Below are positions 1 to 7,969 of a stretch of DNA of 46,562 nt, in pieces. The stretch lies in the NCBI GenBank assembly GCA_020073545.1, contig JAIQEZ010000023.1:1-46562 (forward strand), in the 5' to 3' direction. Within the stretch, counting starts at the first letter, position 1; each line of letters opens with the position of its first letter. The notes under the pieces were generated by a model. That model made no database searches and was not told the origin of the DNA. It was given only the letters and a program-made list of their open reading frames with translations. A program made the translations under genes and the position numbers. This DNA is from Terriglobia bacterium. Lineage in GTDB: Bacteria; Acidobacteriota; Terriglobia; UBA7540.

Positions 1-211
1 CGGCTGCCTACAACTTGATGCGGATGACGAAACTGCTGGGGGCGAACGCCTGAACGCCCTCCCGAAGCGTTACGGTCCGATCCAGAAAGCCGCAAGAACC
101 CACAGAGTAAGGTGGGCGGGAGGGGTTCCGAACCGGCGCCCCTTCGGCTCCATCGCCGACTGGAGGTGCGGATTTTTTTGTTAACTGCCATTTTTCAGCG
201 ACCTGCTAGAG
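1..211 (+). mobile_element. Right end of an insertion sequence (partial, cut by the window edge)
   Basis: The first bases encode the last residues of a probable DDE transposase, followed by about 150 non-coding bases and then a T-rich stretch with TTTTTCAGCGACCTGCTAG near 193-211. That string resembles the terminal inverted repeat of several IS families, as far as I recall. The other end lies outside the window, so neither the repeat pairing nor a target duplication can be tested. The element borders the accessory block that follows. Confidence 0.45.
3..53 (+). CDS. C-terminal tail of an IS transposase (5' end outside window)
   Basis: The open frame from base 3 reads AAYNLMRMTKLLGANA and stops at TGA 51-53. 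A-x-Y-N-L-x-R-x-x-x-L tails are typical of the extreme C-terminus of IS4/IS5/IS1182-type DDE transposases, where they form the last helix after the catalytic core. Only 16 residues are visible, so the family cannot be named and no catalytic residue can be checked. A chance resemblance is possible. Confidence 0.5.
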   Translation, partial: AAYNLMRMTKLLGANA

Positions 212-292
212 CGTGCGGTTCCATTTTCCTCCTGCATGGAATCCCTGCGAATGGATTCCACCGTTGACCTTCTTCCAGCGCAAAACGGGTCG

Positions 293-739
293 ATGATAAT
301 GACGAAGGAAGAACTCATCGAGAGAGCCTTGAGGGAGGCGGGCGTCTTTCCGCCTTCGGTGCTTGACCGCCACTACGGCGACAAGGCCGAAATGACCAAG
401 GCGGAACTCATCGTGAAGAGCCTCGAAGAGATGGACCTGCTTTCGCTTTCCGAGCGGGACCCCCGGTTCGGCGAGAAGATTAGGTTCATCCCTGTCGTCA
501 TCGCAGAGCTTCAGCGCAGGCTGCCTGATGGCGAAATCACGACCTGTGGCGCTTTCAGTCTCCTTAACGTCGGCTGCTGCGACATCTGCCACACTGACCC
601 GCTGCATGGGATGAGGCTCGTTGAACTCCCCGGTTGCAACTGGGCTTGGTTGTGCTGTGCGGTTGATGCGGCAAGCTCTCCCGAGCAGTACCTGATACTC
701 CACGAGCGGGAGGAGGACTCTCCCGGAGGGAAGATGTAA
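293..739 (+). CDS. Small Cys-rich hypothetical protein
   Basis: About 148 residues, not recognised. The N-terminal half is charged and helical (T-K-E-E-L-I-E-R-A-L-R-E-A). A similar T-K-A-E-L-I-V-K-S-L-E-E stretch comes about 30 residues later, suggesting an internal helical repeat. The C-terminal part has a Cys/His cluster (G-C-C-D-I-C-H, later P-G-C-N-W and L-C-C-A) that could bind zinc. The frame is open from an ATG at 236, but neither that ATG nor those at 251, 293 and 299 has a good ribosome-binding site. I chose 293 because it precedes the first helical repeat. It lies just after the IS end and is the only plus-strand gene of the first 6.5 kb. Function unknown. Confidence 0.5.
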   Translation: MIMTKEELIERALREAGVFPPSVLDRHYGDKAEMTKAELIVKSLEEMDLLSLSERDPRFGEKIRFIPVVIAELQRRLPDGEITTCGAFSLLNVGCCDICHTDPLHGMRLVELPGCNWAWLCCAVDAASSPEQYLILHEREEDSPGGKM

Positions 740-835
740 ACTTGCAAGTATCGCAGTGGCGGACGCCGGGATGACTAGAGATGGGGGCGCTTCCGATGCG
801 CAAGGAGCTTGAGGAATGCCCGCACGCCGCACGAC

Positions 836-1948
836 TCACCCGCCGTGGCCGGCAGCAGGGGCGGCGGCAGGAACATCGGGACTGCTGCAAGCTTCCAATG
901 CCTCCTCCATGACCCTCCGCACCTCGCCGCCGTCCAGCATGCCACGGAGGCTGAGCGCCTTCGCCACGGCCTTGATTTGCAGTTCAAGGGTCGGGTCAAG
1001 CAGGATGCGGGACTCCAGCTTCCGGTCCTCCTCCTGCCAGGCTTGCATCGCCGCCTTGCGGTCTTCCTTGGAGATTGTCTCGCTTCCACGCTTCCTGGCC
1101 TCAAGCAGGGCGACAGCGCCAAAGTCTCCTGCTGCCCCATTCCCCCTGCGGCCGAGCCGGCAATATTTGCCGACTCCCCACAGGCGCTGCGCCAGGTTTC
1201 CCGCCACGAGCGACGACAGGAGGGGTTTGCCGCCCAAGCAGGTAACCCTGCCTCGCTCAAAGACGGAGGGCCAGGTCGCTATCTCGGCCATGGACACGCC
1301 ATGCCCGTCCCTTGTGTCCATAACGGCGTGCGCCGCCTCGTGGAGGCAGGTGTCCCAATGCCTGCGTGCGACATCCTCCAAGGGATTGAGGTTTTTACTT
1401 TTGCCTGCGCTTGTGGCGGTCCCTGCATGCGACCGGCGACCAGGAGGGCACGCTGCCTCCGGGTCGGTGGCGGTCTCCAGAATCTCGTCGTATGCCATGC
1501 GCCCCCGCACCGCAAGCATCCGCCCGACCCTGACGATGGTGCCCCAGTTCTCCCGGACGAGGCCCTTGGAGCGGAGGAAGGCTGGCATGACTTTCTTCCT
1601 GTCCTTCCATCCAGTGTCGCCGAAACAGATGGACGTGGGCTGCCAGGTTGACTTGCAGAAGCCGCACCGGCAGGAGCGGGCGAAGATGGAGAGCAAGGGT
1701 GCCGTCGGGCGGAGCAGGGCGTCGAAGGCCGCCCCCGCCATGGCGGAGACCATGCCCTCCTCGGCCGGCGGGCCGGGCTTGCCCTCCACGATGAGCCTGC
1801 CCGCAGCGTCGCCGGAGCCAATCTCGGCACCGGCGAAGGGGACTCCGAGCAATATGCCTGCGATGGCGTGCGCCGCCGCATGGCAGGCTGCCGCAAGCAC
1901 CGGGTCCTGGGTTACCTGCTTGGTTTCCTTCTCCTCCCCGTCAGCCAT
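836..1948 (-). CDS. Tandem M41-like (FtsH-type) peptidase-domain protein, no AAA domain
   Basis: About 370 residues starting at ATG 1948, preceded by GGAGGAAAGGGG. The frame is open further upstream, but the leader sequence there is low-complexity and unlike protein. Residues 203-207 read HEAAH inside C-L-H-E-A-A-H-A-V-M, the zinc-binding helix seen in FtsH/M41 peptidases (usually HEAGH). The following helical region, with G-A-A-G-D-F and a closing L-x-x-x-G-x-L-x-G-x-E-V, fits that fold. Residues 22-31 (C-H-A-A-A-H-A-I-A-G) look like a second copy whose catalytic Glu is Ala. A CRCGFC cluster with a later Cys (93-108) lies between them. No AAA+ ATPase or membrane segment is present. A regulatory or scaffold role for the dead copy is inference. 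Confidence 0.6.
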   Translation of the reverse strand: MADGEEKETKQVTQDPVLAAACHAAAHAIAGILLGVPFAGAEIGSGDAAGRLIVEGKPGPPAEEGMVSAMAGAAFDALLRPTAPLLSIFARSCRCGFCKSTWQPTSICFGDTGWKDRKKVMPAFLRSKGLVRENWGTIVRVGRMLAVRGRMAYDEILETATDPEAACPPGRRSHAGTATSAGKSKNLNPLEDVARRHWDTCLHEAAHAVMDTRDGHGVSMAEIATWPSVFERGRVTCLGGKPLLSSLVAGNLAQRLWGVGKYCRLGRRGNGAAGDFGAVALLEARKRGSETISKEDRKAAMQAWQEEDRKLESRILLDPTLELQIKAVAKALSLRGMLDGGEVRRVMEEALEACSSPDVPAAAPAAGHGG

Positions 1949-2614
1949 TCCCCTTTCCTCCGGCCAGGACTGTCCGGCCGTACCTGGTCTCTCCTTTGCA
2001 ATATACCGAGGGTCTTGGAGTTTCCGGCGGGATTCTACAGTCGCCGCAGGAAGCCAGGCGGGAAGCCCCGGCGCAGTTCGGGGTCGTGGCGGTGTCACCC
2101 TTGCCCGGCGACCCACGGAGACGAGGAGGGATTGCAGAGGCTTGCGGCGCAACGAGAAGAGCGGCGAGGGAGAAAGTCACGACATTTGTCGCCAGTCAGG
2201 CGCAGGTACGAGACGCTCGGGGTCGAGGGGAGGGCTGCCTGGTCCGGGAAAGGAACGGCTAAAACGGTCGTGAGCCAGTCCTCAGGCGGGTGGTCCATAA
2301 GGCTGGAAATCGGGGTGTGGTAAGTGGCTGTCTTCAGGGGGGTTGCAATTTGCAAATTGCCGCTGGTTCGCCGGTCCGTTGACTACAGTCTGGGGACCAG
2401 CGGCGCTATCCGAGAATGGGCGGACCAAGGGCGGGCCGAATCCCTGCATGGAAGGGCGTTCGCGCTAGAGCTTGCGCTCACTTTTTCCCGGCGCAATCTG
2501 GCCAGGTGGCCGCTCAGCACAGATTACGAGTGCGCCGTCAAGTGAGGAATCAGCGGGCGAACGTGGACACCACACCTGCGGTTTGGCCGTCGCCGAGCAT
2601 TCGGGAAACTAGGC
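1949..2614. other. Non-coding stretch between peptidase-like gene and methyltransferase gene
   Basis: I see no convincing gene here. Open frames up to about 150 codons exist but are Arg/Ser/Pro-rich, mutually overlapping and lack ribosome-binding sites. Promoter elements for the minus-strand peptidase-like gene should lie in its left part, but none stands out. It could contain decayed coding sequence. Confidence 0.4.
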
Positions 2615-3436
2615 TCACAGTGGTCGGCACTTCCATGCGCCAATGAGCAGTGGACTTAACACAAACGGTCCTCCGGACTGTCTCGCCTCGTCGATGGCGC
2701 CAAGAATCCGCTGCCGACTCGCCTCATCAGCAATGCCCAGCTTTTGTGCTATTGGAAAGACACTGTCGTAGACCGCCTGAGTCATGCGGCCCCCAACCTC
2801 CAACTCCACAAGTAATGCCGCGACATCGGTGCCATCAGGAGGGCCAAGCCCCGCCTCGATAAAGTACGTAGGCAACTTGAAGCCAAGCCGCGTGTCACGT
2901 CCCGCTTTTTCTGCAACTGTACGAAACGTCTGTACCGCCTCGACTATTTCATCCAGCTTCGGGTAAGCCCCCCACGAATCGAAGTCGTGCTCCTGCACCG
3001 CGACGATACCGCCGGGCTTAGTCCACGTCATCATCTTACGCAGGAACGCCACTGGTTCTTTGAGATGGACTAACGTGAGGCGAGCAAACGTGACATCAAA
3101 AGGACTGCCGGGGACCCGGTCCCTTGACTGAACGTCTATCTCGTGGAAAGTGTATTGGCCACCGGCGGTCGTCCGCAGCATGTCAAGCGCCTCTCTGCCA
3201 ATATTGCCGTCCACGTCGACGCCCGTCACGGAGCCCTCCGGGCCAACAATCTCACCCATGAGGCGCATTACCTCCCCAGGACCGCAGCCTATGTCCAAAC
3301 AGGACATGCCCGCATGCACACCGGCCTTGAGGAGTACGCGCTTGGTGGCTTCTTCCCACAACTTCGCCTGGGCGCGTAAGCGCTGGTATTCCGCGGATGT
3401 TTTGCCCATGATGTAGTCATGACTGGGGGTGCCCAC
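2615..3436 (-). CDS. Class I SAM-dependent methyltransferase
   Basis: About 273 residues. Motif I is C-L-D-I-G-C-G-P-G-E, followed by V-T-G-V-D-V-D (acidic ribose-binding residue at the end of beta 2), F-D-V-T-F-A-R-L-T-L-V-H-L (motif post-II/III) and K-P-G-G-I-V-A-V-Q-E. This is the Methyltransf_11/25 pattern. The substrate cannot be inferred. The start is uncertain: the frame runs open to 3679, but AGGGAG sits 8 bases upstream of a GTG at 3436, which gives V-G-T-P-S-H-D-Y-I-M-G, a typical N-terminus for this group. ATGs at 3463 and 3409 have poor sites. It lies about 70 bp downstream of the secreted DUF1579 gene on the same strand and may be co-transcribed. Confidence 0.8.
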   Translation of the reverse strand: MGTPSHDYIMGKTSAEYQRLRAQAKLWEEATKRVLLKAGVHAGMSCLDIGCGPGEVMRLMGEIVGPEGSVTGVDVDGNIGREALDMLRTTAGGQYTFHEIDVQSRDRVPGSPFDVTFARLTLVHLKEPVAFLRKMMTWTKPGGIVAVQEHDFDSWGAYPKLDEIVEAVQTFRTVAEKAGRDTRLGFKLPTYFIEAGLGPPDGTDVAALLVELEVGGRMTQAVYDSVFPIAQKLGIADEASRQRILGAIDEARQSGGPFVLSPLLIGAWKCRPL

Positions 3437-3506
3437 TGCAAGCTCTCCCTTCTGTGCGCGCATCAAGCAGCCCGGCCCCTGGTTGTGCTGACCTGTCGGC
3501 TGCCCG

Positions 3507-4058
3507 CTACTTCTTCGGGGCGGGCCGGACCTTGGTATATTTGGACTCCTCGCAAGTCGTCCACGTCTTGCCATCAAGTGAGATTTCGTCCTTGAAGGTC
3601 CCGCTCGCCAAATCGGACGCAAATACAAAGGTCCCCTTGTACTGATGCTGCTTTCCTCCGCTGACCGAGCTTCCTGCATACCTCCATGTGTTGCCGGTAA
3701 TGGTCAGCACCCCTGAGAAGCTTGCTCCGTCGTCACCGTAGCTGTGATGGGTGAAGTTCTTGTTCACCGGGTCGTACCCGTCAATCTCAAGATTCCGCCA
3801 CTCTCCGTTAGCGTCCTTTTCCGTAAACCGGCACCGGAGAAAGAACCCTCCTAGAATCATCTGACAAGTCATTTCACCGGTAAACTTGCCACCGAGGCAC
3901 CCCGGTCCGGGCTTCGCCTCTCCCTCGTACGTCCAATGGCCCAGGTCGGCATGCAGCTTCTTGACCTCAGGGTCGGGCTTCGGAGCCGGTGCTTGGGCCT
4001 GCATGGCCGTGGCGGAGAAGACCACTAAAACGAGCAGCAAGAGACTGATTCGTTGCAT
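3507..4058 (-). CDS. Secreted DUF1579-type protein
   Basis: 183 residues. It begins with a clear Sec signal peptide (M-Q-R-I-S then about 12 hydrophobic residues, cleavage near A-M-Q-A-Q-A), so it should be periplasmic or exported. The mature part has L-G-H-W-T-Y-E-G, then G-x-Y-D-P-x-N and T-G-N-T-W-R-Y, a beta-rich calycin-like pattern matching DUF1579. Start ATG 4058 has GGGGAGG five bases upstream; the longer open frame upstream is not needed. It is followed by the methyltransferase gene. A related but broken copy may lie at 45370-45805. Biochemical function unknown. Confidence 0.75.
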   Translation of the reverse strand: MQRISLLLLVLVVFSATAMQAQAPAPKPDPEVKKLHADLGHWTYEGEAKPGPGCLGGKFTGEMTCQMILGGFFLRCRFTEKDANGEWRNLEIDGYDPVNKNFTHHSYGDDGASFSGVLTITGNTWRYAGSSVSGGKQHQYKGTFVFASDLASGTFKDEISLDGKTWTTCEESKYTKVRPAPKK

Positions 4059-4293
4059 GATGCCTCCCCGAAAATGAAGATGTGATTCTCTTGCGGTACC
4101 GAGAGCCTGAGGAAAAAGCAGGCAGTTCAAGCCCTCGGCGCACCTTCGGAGCTTGAGGAGCGTGGGCAACACAGGACGGGAGCGGACGCAGGCTGCCATT
4201 ACGCCCTCCCTCTCGGCCTTGGTATTCAGCTAGGCTGATTGGCGAAATGCTCGCCCCCGCAGGTCAAGATGTCAAGTCAAAACCGCAACGGGA

Positions 4294-4545
4294 TTACCGA
4301 GGTGCATCATGCCTGGGTGTGAAATTGGGGGGCTTGCCAGGCTCGGGTTCATGGTACCGCCGCTTCAGTTCAAGCAGCACGAACCGCAGCAAAACGTCAT
4401 CGGGCGAGCAAGCGATAAGGGCAGCTTCGGCAACGGTGCGGACAAACGTCGGCGTCCTCCCGCTCTCGGATGCCCACCGGAGCCACTCTCGCAGTTCAGG
4501 GTCGGCGTGTGCATGATGGCCTTCAGGCGTATCTTTCCATCTCAT
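4294..4545 (-). CDS. Small hypothetical protein, third gene of the DUF429 operon
   Basis: 83 residues, mostly helical (L-R-E-W-L-R-W-A-S-E-S-G and V-A-E-A-A-L-I-A-C-S-P-D-D-V-L-L-R-F-V), charged, with no signal peptide or membrane segment. Its ATG at 4545 lies 23 bases inside the end of the upstream gene, which suggests translational coupling. Not recognised. Because the overlap and composition are plausible but the protein is short and its family unknown, confidence is moderate. Confidence 0.5.
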   Translation of the reverse strand: MRWKDTPEGHHAHADPELREWLRWASESGRTPTFVRTVAEAALIACSPDDVLLRFVLLELKRRYHEPEPGKPPNFTPRHDAPR

Positions 4546-5278
4546 TACCGAAGCCGACCACCGCGCAGTCGACCGCCCTCACGGGCCATCGTCCCCCTCG
4601 TCCGTCGCGGACCCTGTACCCGTCGCGGAGGCAGCACAGCGAGCCAGGATGGTAATTCACGGCGACGATTCGGCCGCAGAACTCGTCCGCGATGTCCTGC
4701 GGCAAGCTGTTTCCCAGCAGCACCTCGCAAGCGGGCAGCTTGATGCGCCGCCTACGCCAGTCGTGCGGAATCCTCCACACCTTCCCGGACGGGTCTTTCC
4801 AATAGGCCCTTGCGACGTCGCCGGGCGCGACGCTCACTTTAATGTCGCCTATACCCTCCCCTTCCGATGCGGCCTTGTCCGGAATGTTTATGTCGCACAG
4901 GTTCCACCACGTCGGCGGGCACCAGCTTTCGAGCCAGCTTGACTCGTGCGTGACCTCGTAGCGGCTGGCCTCAATCACAGACGAGACGCCGCCGGAGAGC
5001 CAGTGCCGGGGCAGCCTCCAGGCCCGGCCGCTGGCGTCCGTGTACAGGACCCGCACGGGCCAATAATCGTTCCACGCGATGCCATCGTCATCGACCAGCA
5101 TCGGCAAGCCCGCCGGAGGGTCATCCAGGTCGAGGCGCAGCGCCATAGGCGGCTCTTCGGGAAAGACGTCTACGGTCACCGTCCGGCCTGCCAGGCTGGC
5201 CGCCAGCTCCTCGGGCATGTTTATCTCTTGCAGCCGGAACTTCTCATTGGGAAGCGCGAGTTGCTGCGTCGAGGTCAT
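4523..5278 (-). CDS. Hypothetical protein with three imperfect W/P-containing repeats
   Basis: 251 residues from ATG 5278. A GTG at 5407 would overlap the upstream gene and adds an unconvincing N-terminus. Not recognised as a family. Three imperfect units can be seen, each opening with P-x-x-x-A then G-x-x-V-x-V (about residues 22-38, 133-150, 193-208) and closing with D-x-S/G-G-x-x-W (about 81-93, 162-174, 225-231). The first two end in WRLPRHW and WRIPHDW. Predominantly beta with acidic loops; no export signal. It is the middle gene between a DUF429 protein and an 83-residue protein. A small beta-barrel binding module is inference. Confidence 0.6.
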   Translation of the reverse strand: MTSTQQLALPNEKFRLQEINMPEELAASLAGRTVTVDVFPEEPPMALRLDLDDPPAGLPMLVDDDGIAWNDYWPVRVLYTDASGRAWRLPRHWLSGGVSSVIEASRYEVTHESSWLESWCPPTWWNLCDINIPDKAASEGEGIGDIKVSVAPGDVARAYWKDPSGKVWRIPHDWRRRRIKLPACEVLLGNSLPQDIADEFCGRIVAVNYHPGSLCCLRDGYRVRDGRGGRWPVRAVDCAVVGFGNEMERYA

Positions 5279-5382
5279 GCAGGTCTCGGGAGTAGTTTCA
5301 GGGGAGCGCACCACCGACAATATACCTCCGCAGTCAAGCAGGCTCGGGGAAACCTGCGGCGGCGTGAACGGCAATGGAATCG

Positions 5383-6324
5383 CTAAGTGTTCCGGCCAAG
5401 AATCCACCCTTCAATCTCCCGGATTGCTCGGTCGTCCGGCTCGCCGGGCGAACGCTCGCCGAGGCACACATGGAGCATCCCGAAGAGGCCGACCACAGCA
5501 TCGAAGGCATCGTCCCCCTGCGGGAAGCCGCTTTGAATGTCCTCAGTGAGGCAATTCGCAAGCATGACGTCGTGGTTGTCAGCCCAACCAAGGAGTGATG
5601 CACCGAACTTTCTCCTGTTGCCCCGCTCGCACTTGCTGCCGAGCGGGTCCTTGGAGAACCAGCGGCAGCACTCTGCGGGGTACGTCTCGGCAACAACGAT
5701 GTTCCCCGGCACCAGCAGCGACGGCAGAGCGCCGTCGAACGGCCATAAGAACACCGGCCTTCCGTCCCCCAATGCGGGGGCGAGCACGTCCCGCCAGCCG
5801 CTGATGGCGGCCTTGCCGACCTGATTGCCGCCGAGCGTCCAAAAGAGGCAATATGCCTGCCTTTGGCCGTTGCCGCCCCGCTCGCAGCGGCGCAGCAGAG
5901 GCTCCAGTGACGAGACGCCGTGACCACGAAACAAATCATCTTTTCGCCGACCCTTGTACTTGCCGTTCGGGTAGAAGGGACGATGCACAGATATTTGCTC
6001 GGGCTTGTCGCAGACGGAATAAAAATCTTTCCACTTGCGGTGCCCCAGCTTGGGGAGCAGGGTGCGGAAACTCGATATGCCCGCCTGCTGGGCATAAACG
6101 GCGGGGACGCCGATGGGAAAGTCGAACCCGGCGAAGGCGCACCCGGTCCCCCCGATTTCTCTGCAAAGGGCGGAAACGAGTGAGCCGGGAGTGCCCACTC
6201 GTTCAGGAGCGAAGGCGGTGTAGCGGCCGTCAGCGCCGAGGAACGCCCTGGCGCACCACCGCTTCGGGTTTTTGCTGCCCCAATCAGCGTGATAAACCAC
6301 GTCCGGCTTGGCGGGCTGTGCCAT
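5383..6324 (-). CDS. DUF429-like protein, predicted RNase H-fold nuclease
   Basis: 313 residues, ATG 6324 with GGAG nine bases upstream. Spaced acidic motifs match the RNase H-like DUF429 pattern: H-A-D-W-G (Asp14), G-F-D-F-P (Asp68), A-E-T-Y-P (Glu213) and D-D-A-F-D-A (Asp271/272/275). An insert rich in basic residues (about 95-150) separates motifs two and three. Soluble, no signal peptide. It is the first gene of a minus-strand operon with the repeat protein and the 83-residue protein. DUF429 members are predicted nucleases with no settled role. A second, diverged member lies at 8011-8748. Confidence 0.7.
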   Translation of the reverse strand: MAQPAKPDVVYHADWGSKNPKRWCARAFLGADGRYTAFAPERVGTPGSLVSALCREIGGTGCAFAGFDFPIGVPAVYAQQAGISSFRTLLPKLGHRKWKDFYSVCDKPEQISVHRPFYPNGKYKGRRKDDLFRGHGVSSLEPLLRRCERGGNGQRQAYCLFWTLGGNQVGKAAISGWRDVLAPALGDGRPVFLWPFDGALPSLLVPGNIVVAETYPAECCRWFSKDPLGSKCERGNRRKFGASLLGWADNHDVMLANCLTEDIQSGFPQGDDAFDAVVGLFGMLHVCLGERSPGEPDDRAIREIEGWILGRNT

Positions 6325-6602
6325 GTGCGCTCGCTCCAGTCAACAGAGCTTTCCGAGGCTCATGAATTTTACCTTGCGTTTGAGCGGCAGGTCACGCACT
6401 ACGCTGGTGAAAGCACAATTCTCTTGCACATGGCGAGTTGATGTTATTAGGGGAAAGCTTTGCTAGGCTTTAGCTATGTTGGGGCCGCCCCGCTTCAAAG
6501 AGGGTTTTTGGGGAAAAGCTCCGTAACCCATAGCTATGCTTTAGCTTGCAGGGATGTCCATGAAAATCCCCAGGAGAGAGAAGTGAGACAAGAGACTAAA
6601 AC
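6325..6602. other. Non-coding stretch between DUF429 gene and tRNA terminator
   Basis: No convincing gene. Two related A/T-rich motifs are visible (AGGGGAAAGCTTTGC near 6450 and GGGGAAAAGCTCC near 6510, each followed by a TTTAGCTATG or ATAGCTATGC string), an imperfect direct duplication of about 55-60 bases' period. This side of the tRNA is where an integrase att site would be expected, but I found no duplicated tRNA 3' end. Confidence 0.35.
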
Positions 6603-6632
6603 CAAAAAGTCCCGCAACTGCTTGCGGGACTT
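6603..6632 (-). terminator. Rho-independent terminator downstream of tRNA-Leu
   Basis: AAGTCCCGCAA at 6607-6617 pairs perfectly with TTGCGGGACTT at 6622-6632 across a four-base loop. Read on the minus strand the stem is followed by TTTTT. It lies about 37 bases downstream of the tRNA-Leu 3' end. Confidence 0.8.
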
Positions 6633-6668
6633 AGATTTGCCATATTTTATGAGAAATTTCTTGACAGG

Positions 6669-6755
6669 TGGTGCGGAAGGGGGGATTCGAACCCCCACGC
6701 TCTTGCGAGCGTCAGCCCCTCAAGCTGGTGCGTCTGCCAGTTCCGCCACTTCCGC
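6669..6755 (-). tRNA. tRNA-Leu, anticodon GAG
   Basis: Reading the minus strand, GCGGAAG pairs with CTTCCGC, followed by discriminator A and an encoded CCA (6669-6671). It has the class II layout: T-G-G-C-G-G after the acceptor, an anticodon loop TTGAGGG (6717-6723) with anticodon GAG at 6719-6721, a long variable arm with ACGCTC/GAGCGT stem, and a GGGGGTTCGAATCCCCC T arm. The anticodon stem has one C-A mismatch at its outer pair. It decodes CUC and CUU. The 3' end faces the accessory block at lower coordinates. Confidence 0.96.
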
Positions 6756-6781
6756 ACTTGGAGGGCTTGAAAAAAGCCATC

Positions 6782-6856
6782 AGCATTCAGCAACCAGCCC
6801 TCAGCCAAAGCACTTTGTAGCCTTTGCTGAGAGATGAACGCCGATTGCTGAATGCT
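6782..6856. repeat. TCAGC-type inverted-repeat spacer between secG and tRNA-Leu
   Basis: AGCATTCAGCAA at 6782-6793 is perfectly complementary to TTGCTGAATGCT at 6845-6856; in between are further CAGC/GCTG motifs. The segment immediately follows the secG stop and can form a long hairpin. Similar CAGC-rich spacers recur at 40314-40370 and 44181-44288. Confidence 0.75.
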
Positions 6857-6864
6857 TGCTCGTC

Positions 6865-7164
6865 CTACTTCTTCGCGGGCGCGGGAGCCGCCGGCGCGGT
6901 CTTGACGGGGGCGTTTTCCAGCACCGCGCCCGTGCCCCCACGCGAGGCGTGCACGGCCAGCGTGATCGACGTGACCATGAAAATCGCTCCCAGCACCCAG
7001 GTAATCTTGGCCAGCAGCGTGACGGAGCCGCGCGGGCCGAACGCCGCCTGACTTGTTCCGCCGAAAGCTGCGGTGATGTCCACGTTCTCGCCACCCTGCA
7101 GGAGCACGATTCCAATCAGCAGGGCGCAGACCAGGACGTGCACAATCTCGACAAGAGTAATCAT
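6865..7164 (-). CDS. secG: Preprotein translocase subunit SecG
   Basis: 99 residues. A hydrophobic N-terminal helix (V-E-I-V-H-V-L-V-C-A-L-L-I-G-I-V-L-L-Q) is followed by the SecG signature G-G-x-x-x-A-F-G-G-T-S-Q-A-A-F-G-P-R-G and a second membrane helix, then an Ala/Pro/Lys tail. SecG associates with SecYE in the inner membrane and helps SecA-driven export. It is the last gene of the gap-pgk-tpiA run; the tpiA-secG order is common in bacteria. Confidence 0.95.
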   Translation of the reverse strand: MITLVEIVHVLVCALLIGIVLLQGGENVDITAAFGGTSQAAFGPRGSVTLLAKITWVLGAIFMVTSITLAVHASRGGTGAVLENAPVKTAPAAPAPAKK

Positions 7165-7189
7165 TCCGCTCCTTGCCAGCCCGCGCCGG

Positions 7190-7948
7190 TCAGGCTCGCG
7201 GGTAATTCACGAGGGCGGTGAACGAATCCACTTTCAGGCTCGCCCCGCCCACGAGTGCGCCGTCGATCTCTTCCTGGGCCATCAGCCCGCCGACGTTCTC
7301 GGGTTTGACGCTGCCCCCGTAAAGAATGCGCACGGCGCTCGCTTCTTTTTCTCCGAACTTCTTTCGAGCCAGCTCGCGCAACACGCGATGACTTTCTGCC
7401 GCCATTTCCGGCGTCGCAGTGCGCCCCGTGCCAATCGCCCAAACCGGCTCGTAAGCAATCATGATACGGGAAAAGTCGGAGGGGGTCAATCCGGCAAAGC
7501 CGCCCTCAAACTGGGTTCTCAGGACTTCCTCGGTGCGGCCGGACTCACGCTCCTCGAGCATTTCGCCGACACACACGATGGGGGTCAGGCCCGCGGCCAA
7601 CGCGGCCTTGAGCTTGCGGTTCACCTGCTCGTCGGTCTCGGCGTGATCGTGGCGGCGCTCCGAGTGGCCGATGATGACGTGCGTGCAGCCGGCGTCCCGC
7701 AGCATGACCGGTGACACGTCGCCAGTGTGCGCGCCCTCCTTGTCCGAGTGGAGGTCCTGCGCGGCCACGGCCACCTTCGAACCCTTGGCCGCGTGCGCCG
7801 CGGCCGCCAAGGCCGTGAAGGGTGGCGCCACGACCACTTCGCAGTGATCGGCCTTCGCCGCCACCGGCTTGATCTTCTCGATGAAATCCACCGCTTCCGC
7901 GATGGTTTTGTACATTTTCCAGTTACCGGCAATTACGGGTATCCGCAT
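7190..7948 (-). CDS. tpiA: Triosephosphate isomerase
   Basis: 252 residues, full length for the TIM barrel. Interconverts dihydroxyacetone phosphate and glyceraldehyde 3-phosphate. Active-site residues are present: N-W-K (Lys11), I-G-H-S-E-R-R (His95) and [11 protein letters not shown] (Glu167), plus the phosphate loop Y-G-G-S-V and A-L-V-G-G-A-S. The G-A-F-T-G-E motif reads G-A-H-T-G-D here, a mild variant. It sits 25 bp upstream of secG and downstream of a DUF429-like gene that splits it from pgk. Confidence 0.97.
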   Translation of the reverse strand: MRIPVIAGNWKMYKTIAEAVDFIEKIKPVAAKADHCEVVVAPPFTALAAAAHAAKGSKVAVAAQDLHSDKEGAHTGDVSPVMLRDAGCTHVIIGHSERRHDHAETDEQVNRKLKAALAAGLTPIVCVGEMLEERESGRTEEVLRTQFEGGFAGLTPSDFSRIMIAYEPVWAIGTGRTATPEMAAESHRVLRELARKKFGEKEASAVRILYGGSVKPENVGGLMAQEEIDGALVGGASLKVDSFTALVNYPRA

Positions 7949-7969
7949 GTTTTCCGTCCTTGGTTAAGA

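Noticed and set aside
120-145. GGGGTTCCGAACCGG as a second copy of the tRNA-Leu 3' end (att site)
   Set aside because: Only the short T-loop-like part is similar; the acceptor stem and CCA are not matched.
816-2273. 485-codon plus-strand frame opposite the HEAAH protein
   Set aside because: The minus-strand frame has a good Shine-Dalgarno and a recognisable peptidase motif; the plus frame is Ser/Arg/Pro-rich without motifs.
2324-2646. Open frames of about 75 codons in the 1949-2614 spacer
   Set aside because: Two overlapping frames of similar quality, no start site and no domain pattern.
6460-6837. 125-codon plus-strand frame across the tRNA gene
   Set aside because: It runs through the tRNA and its terminator; chance reading.
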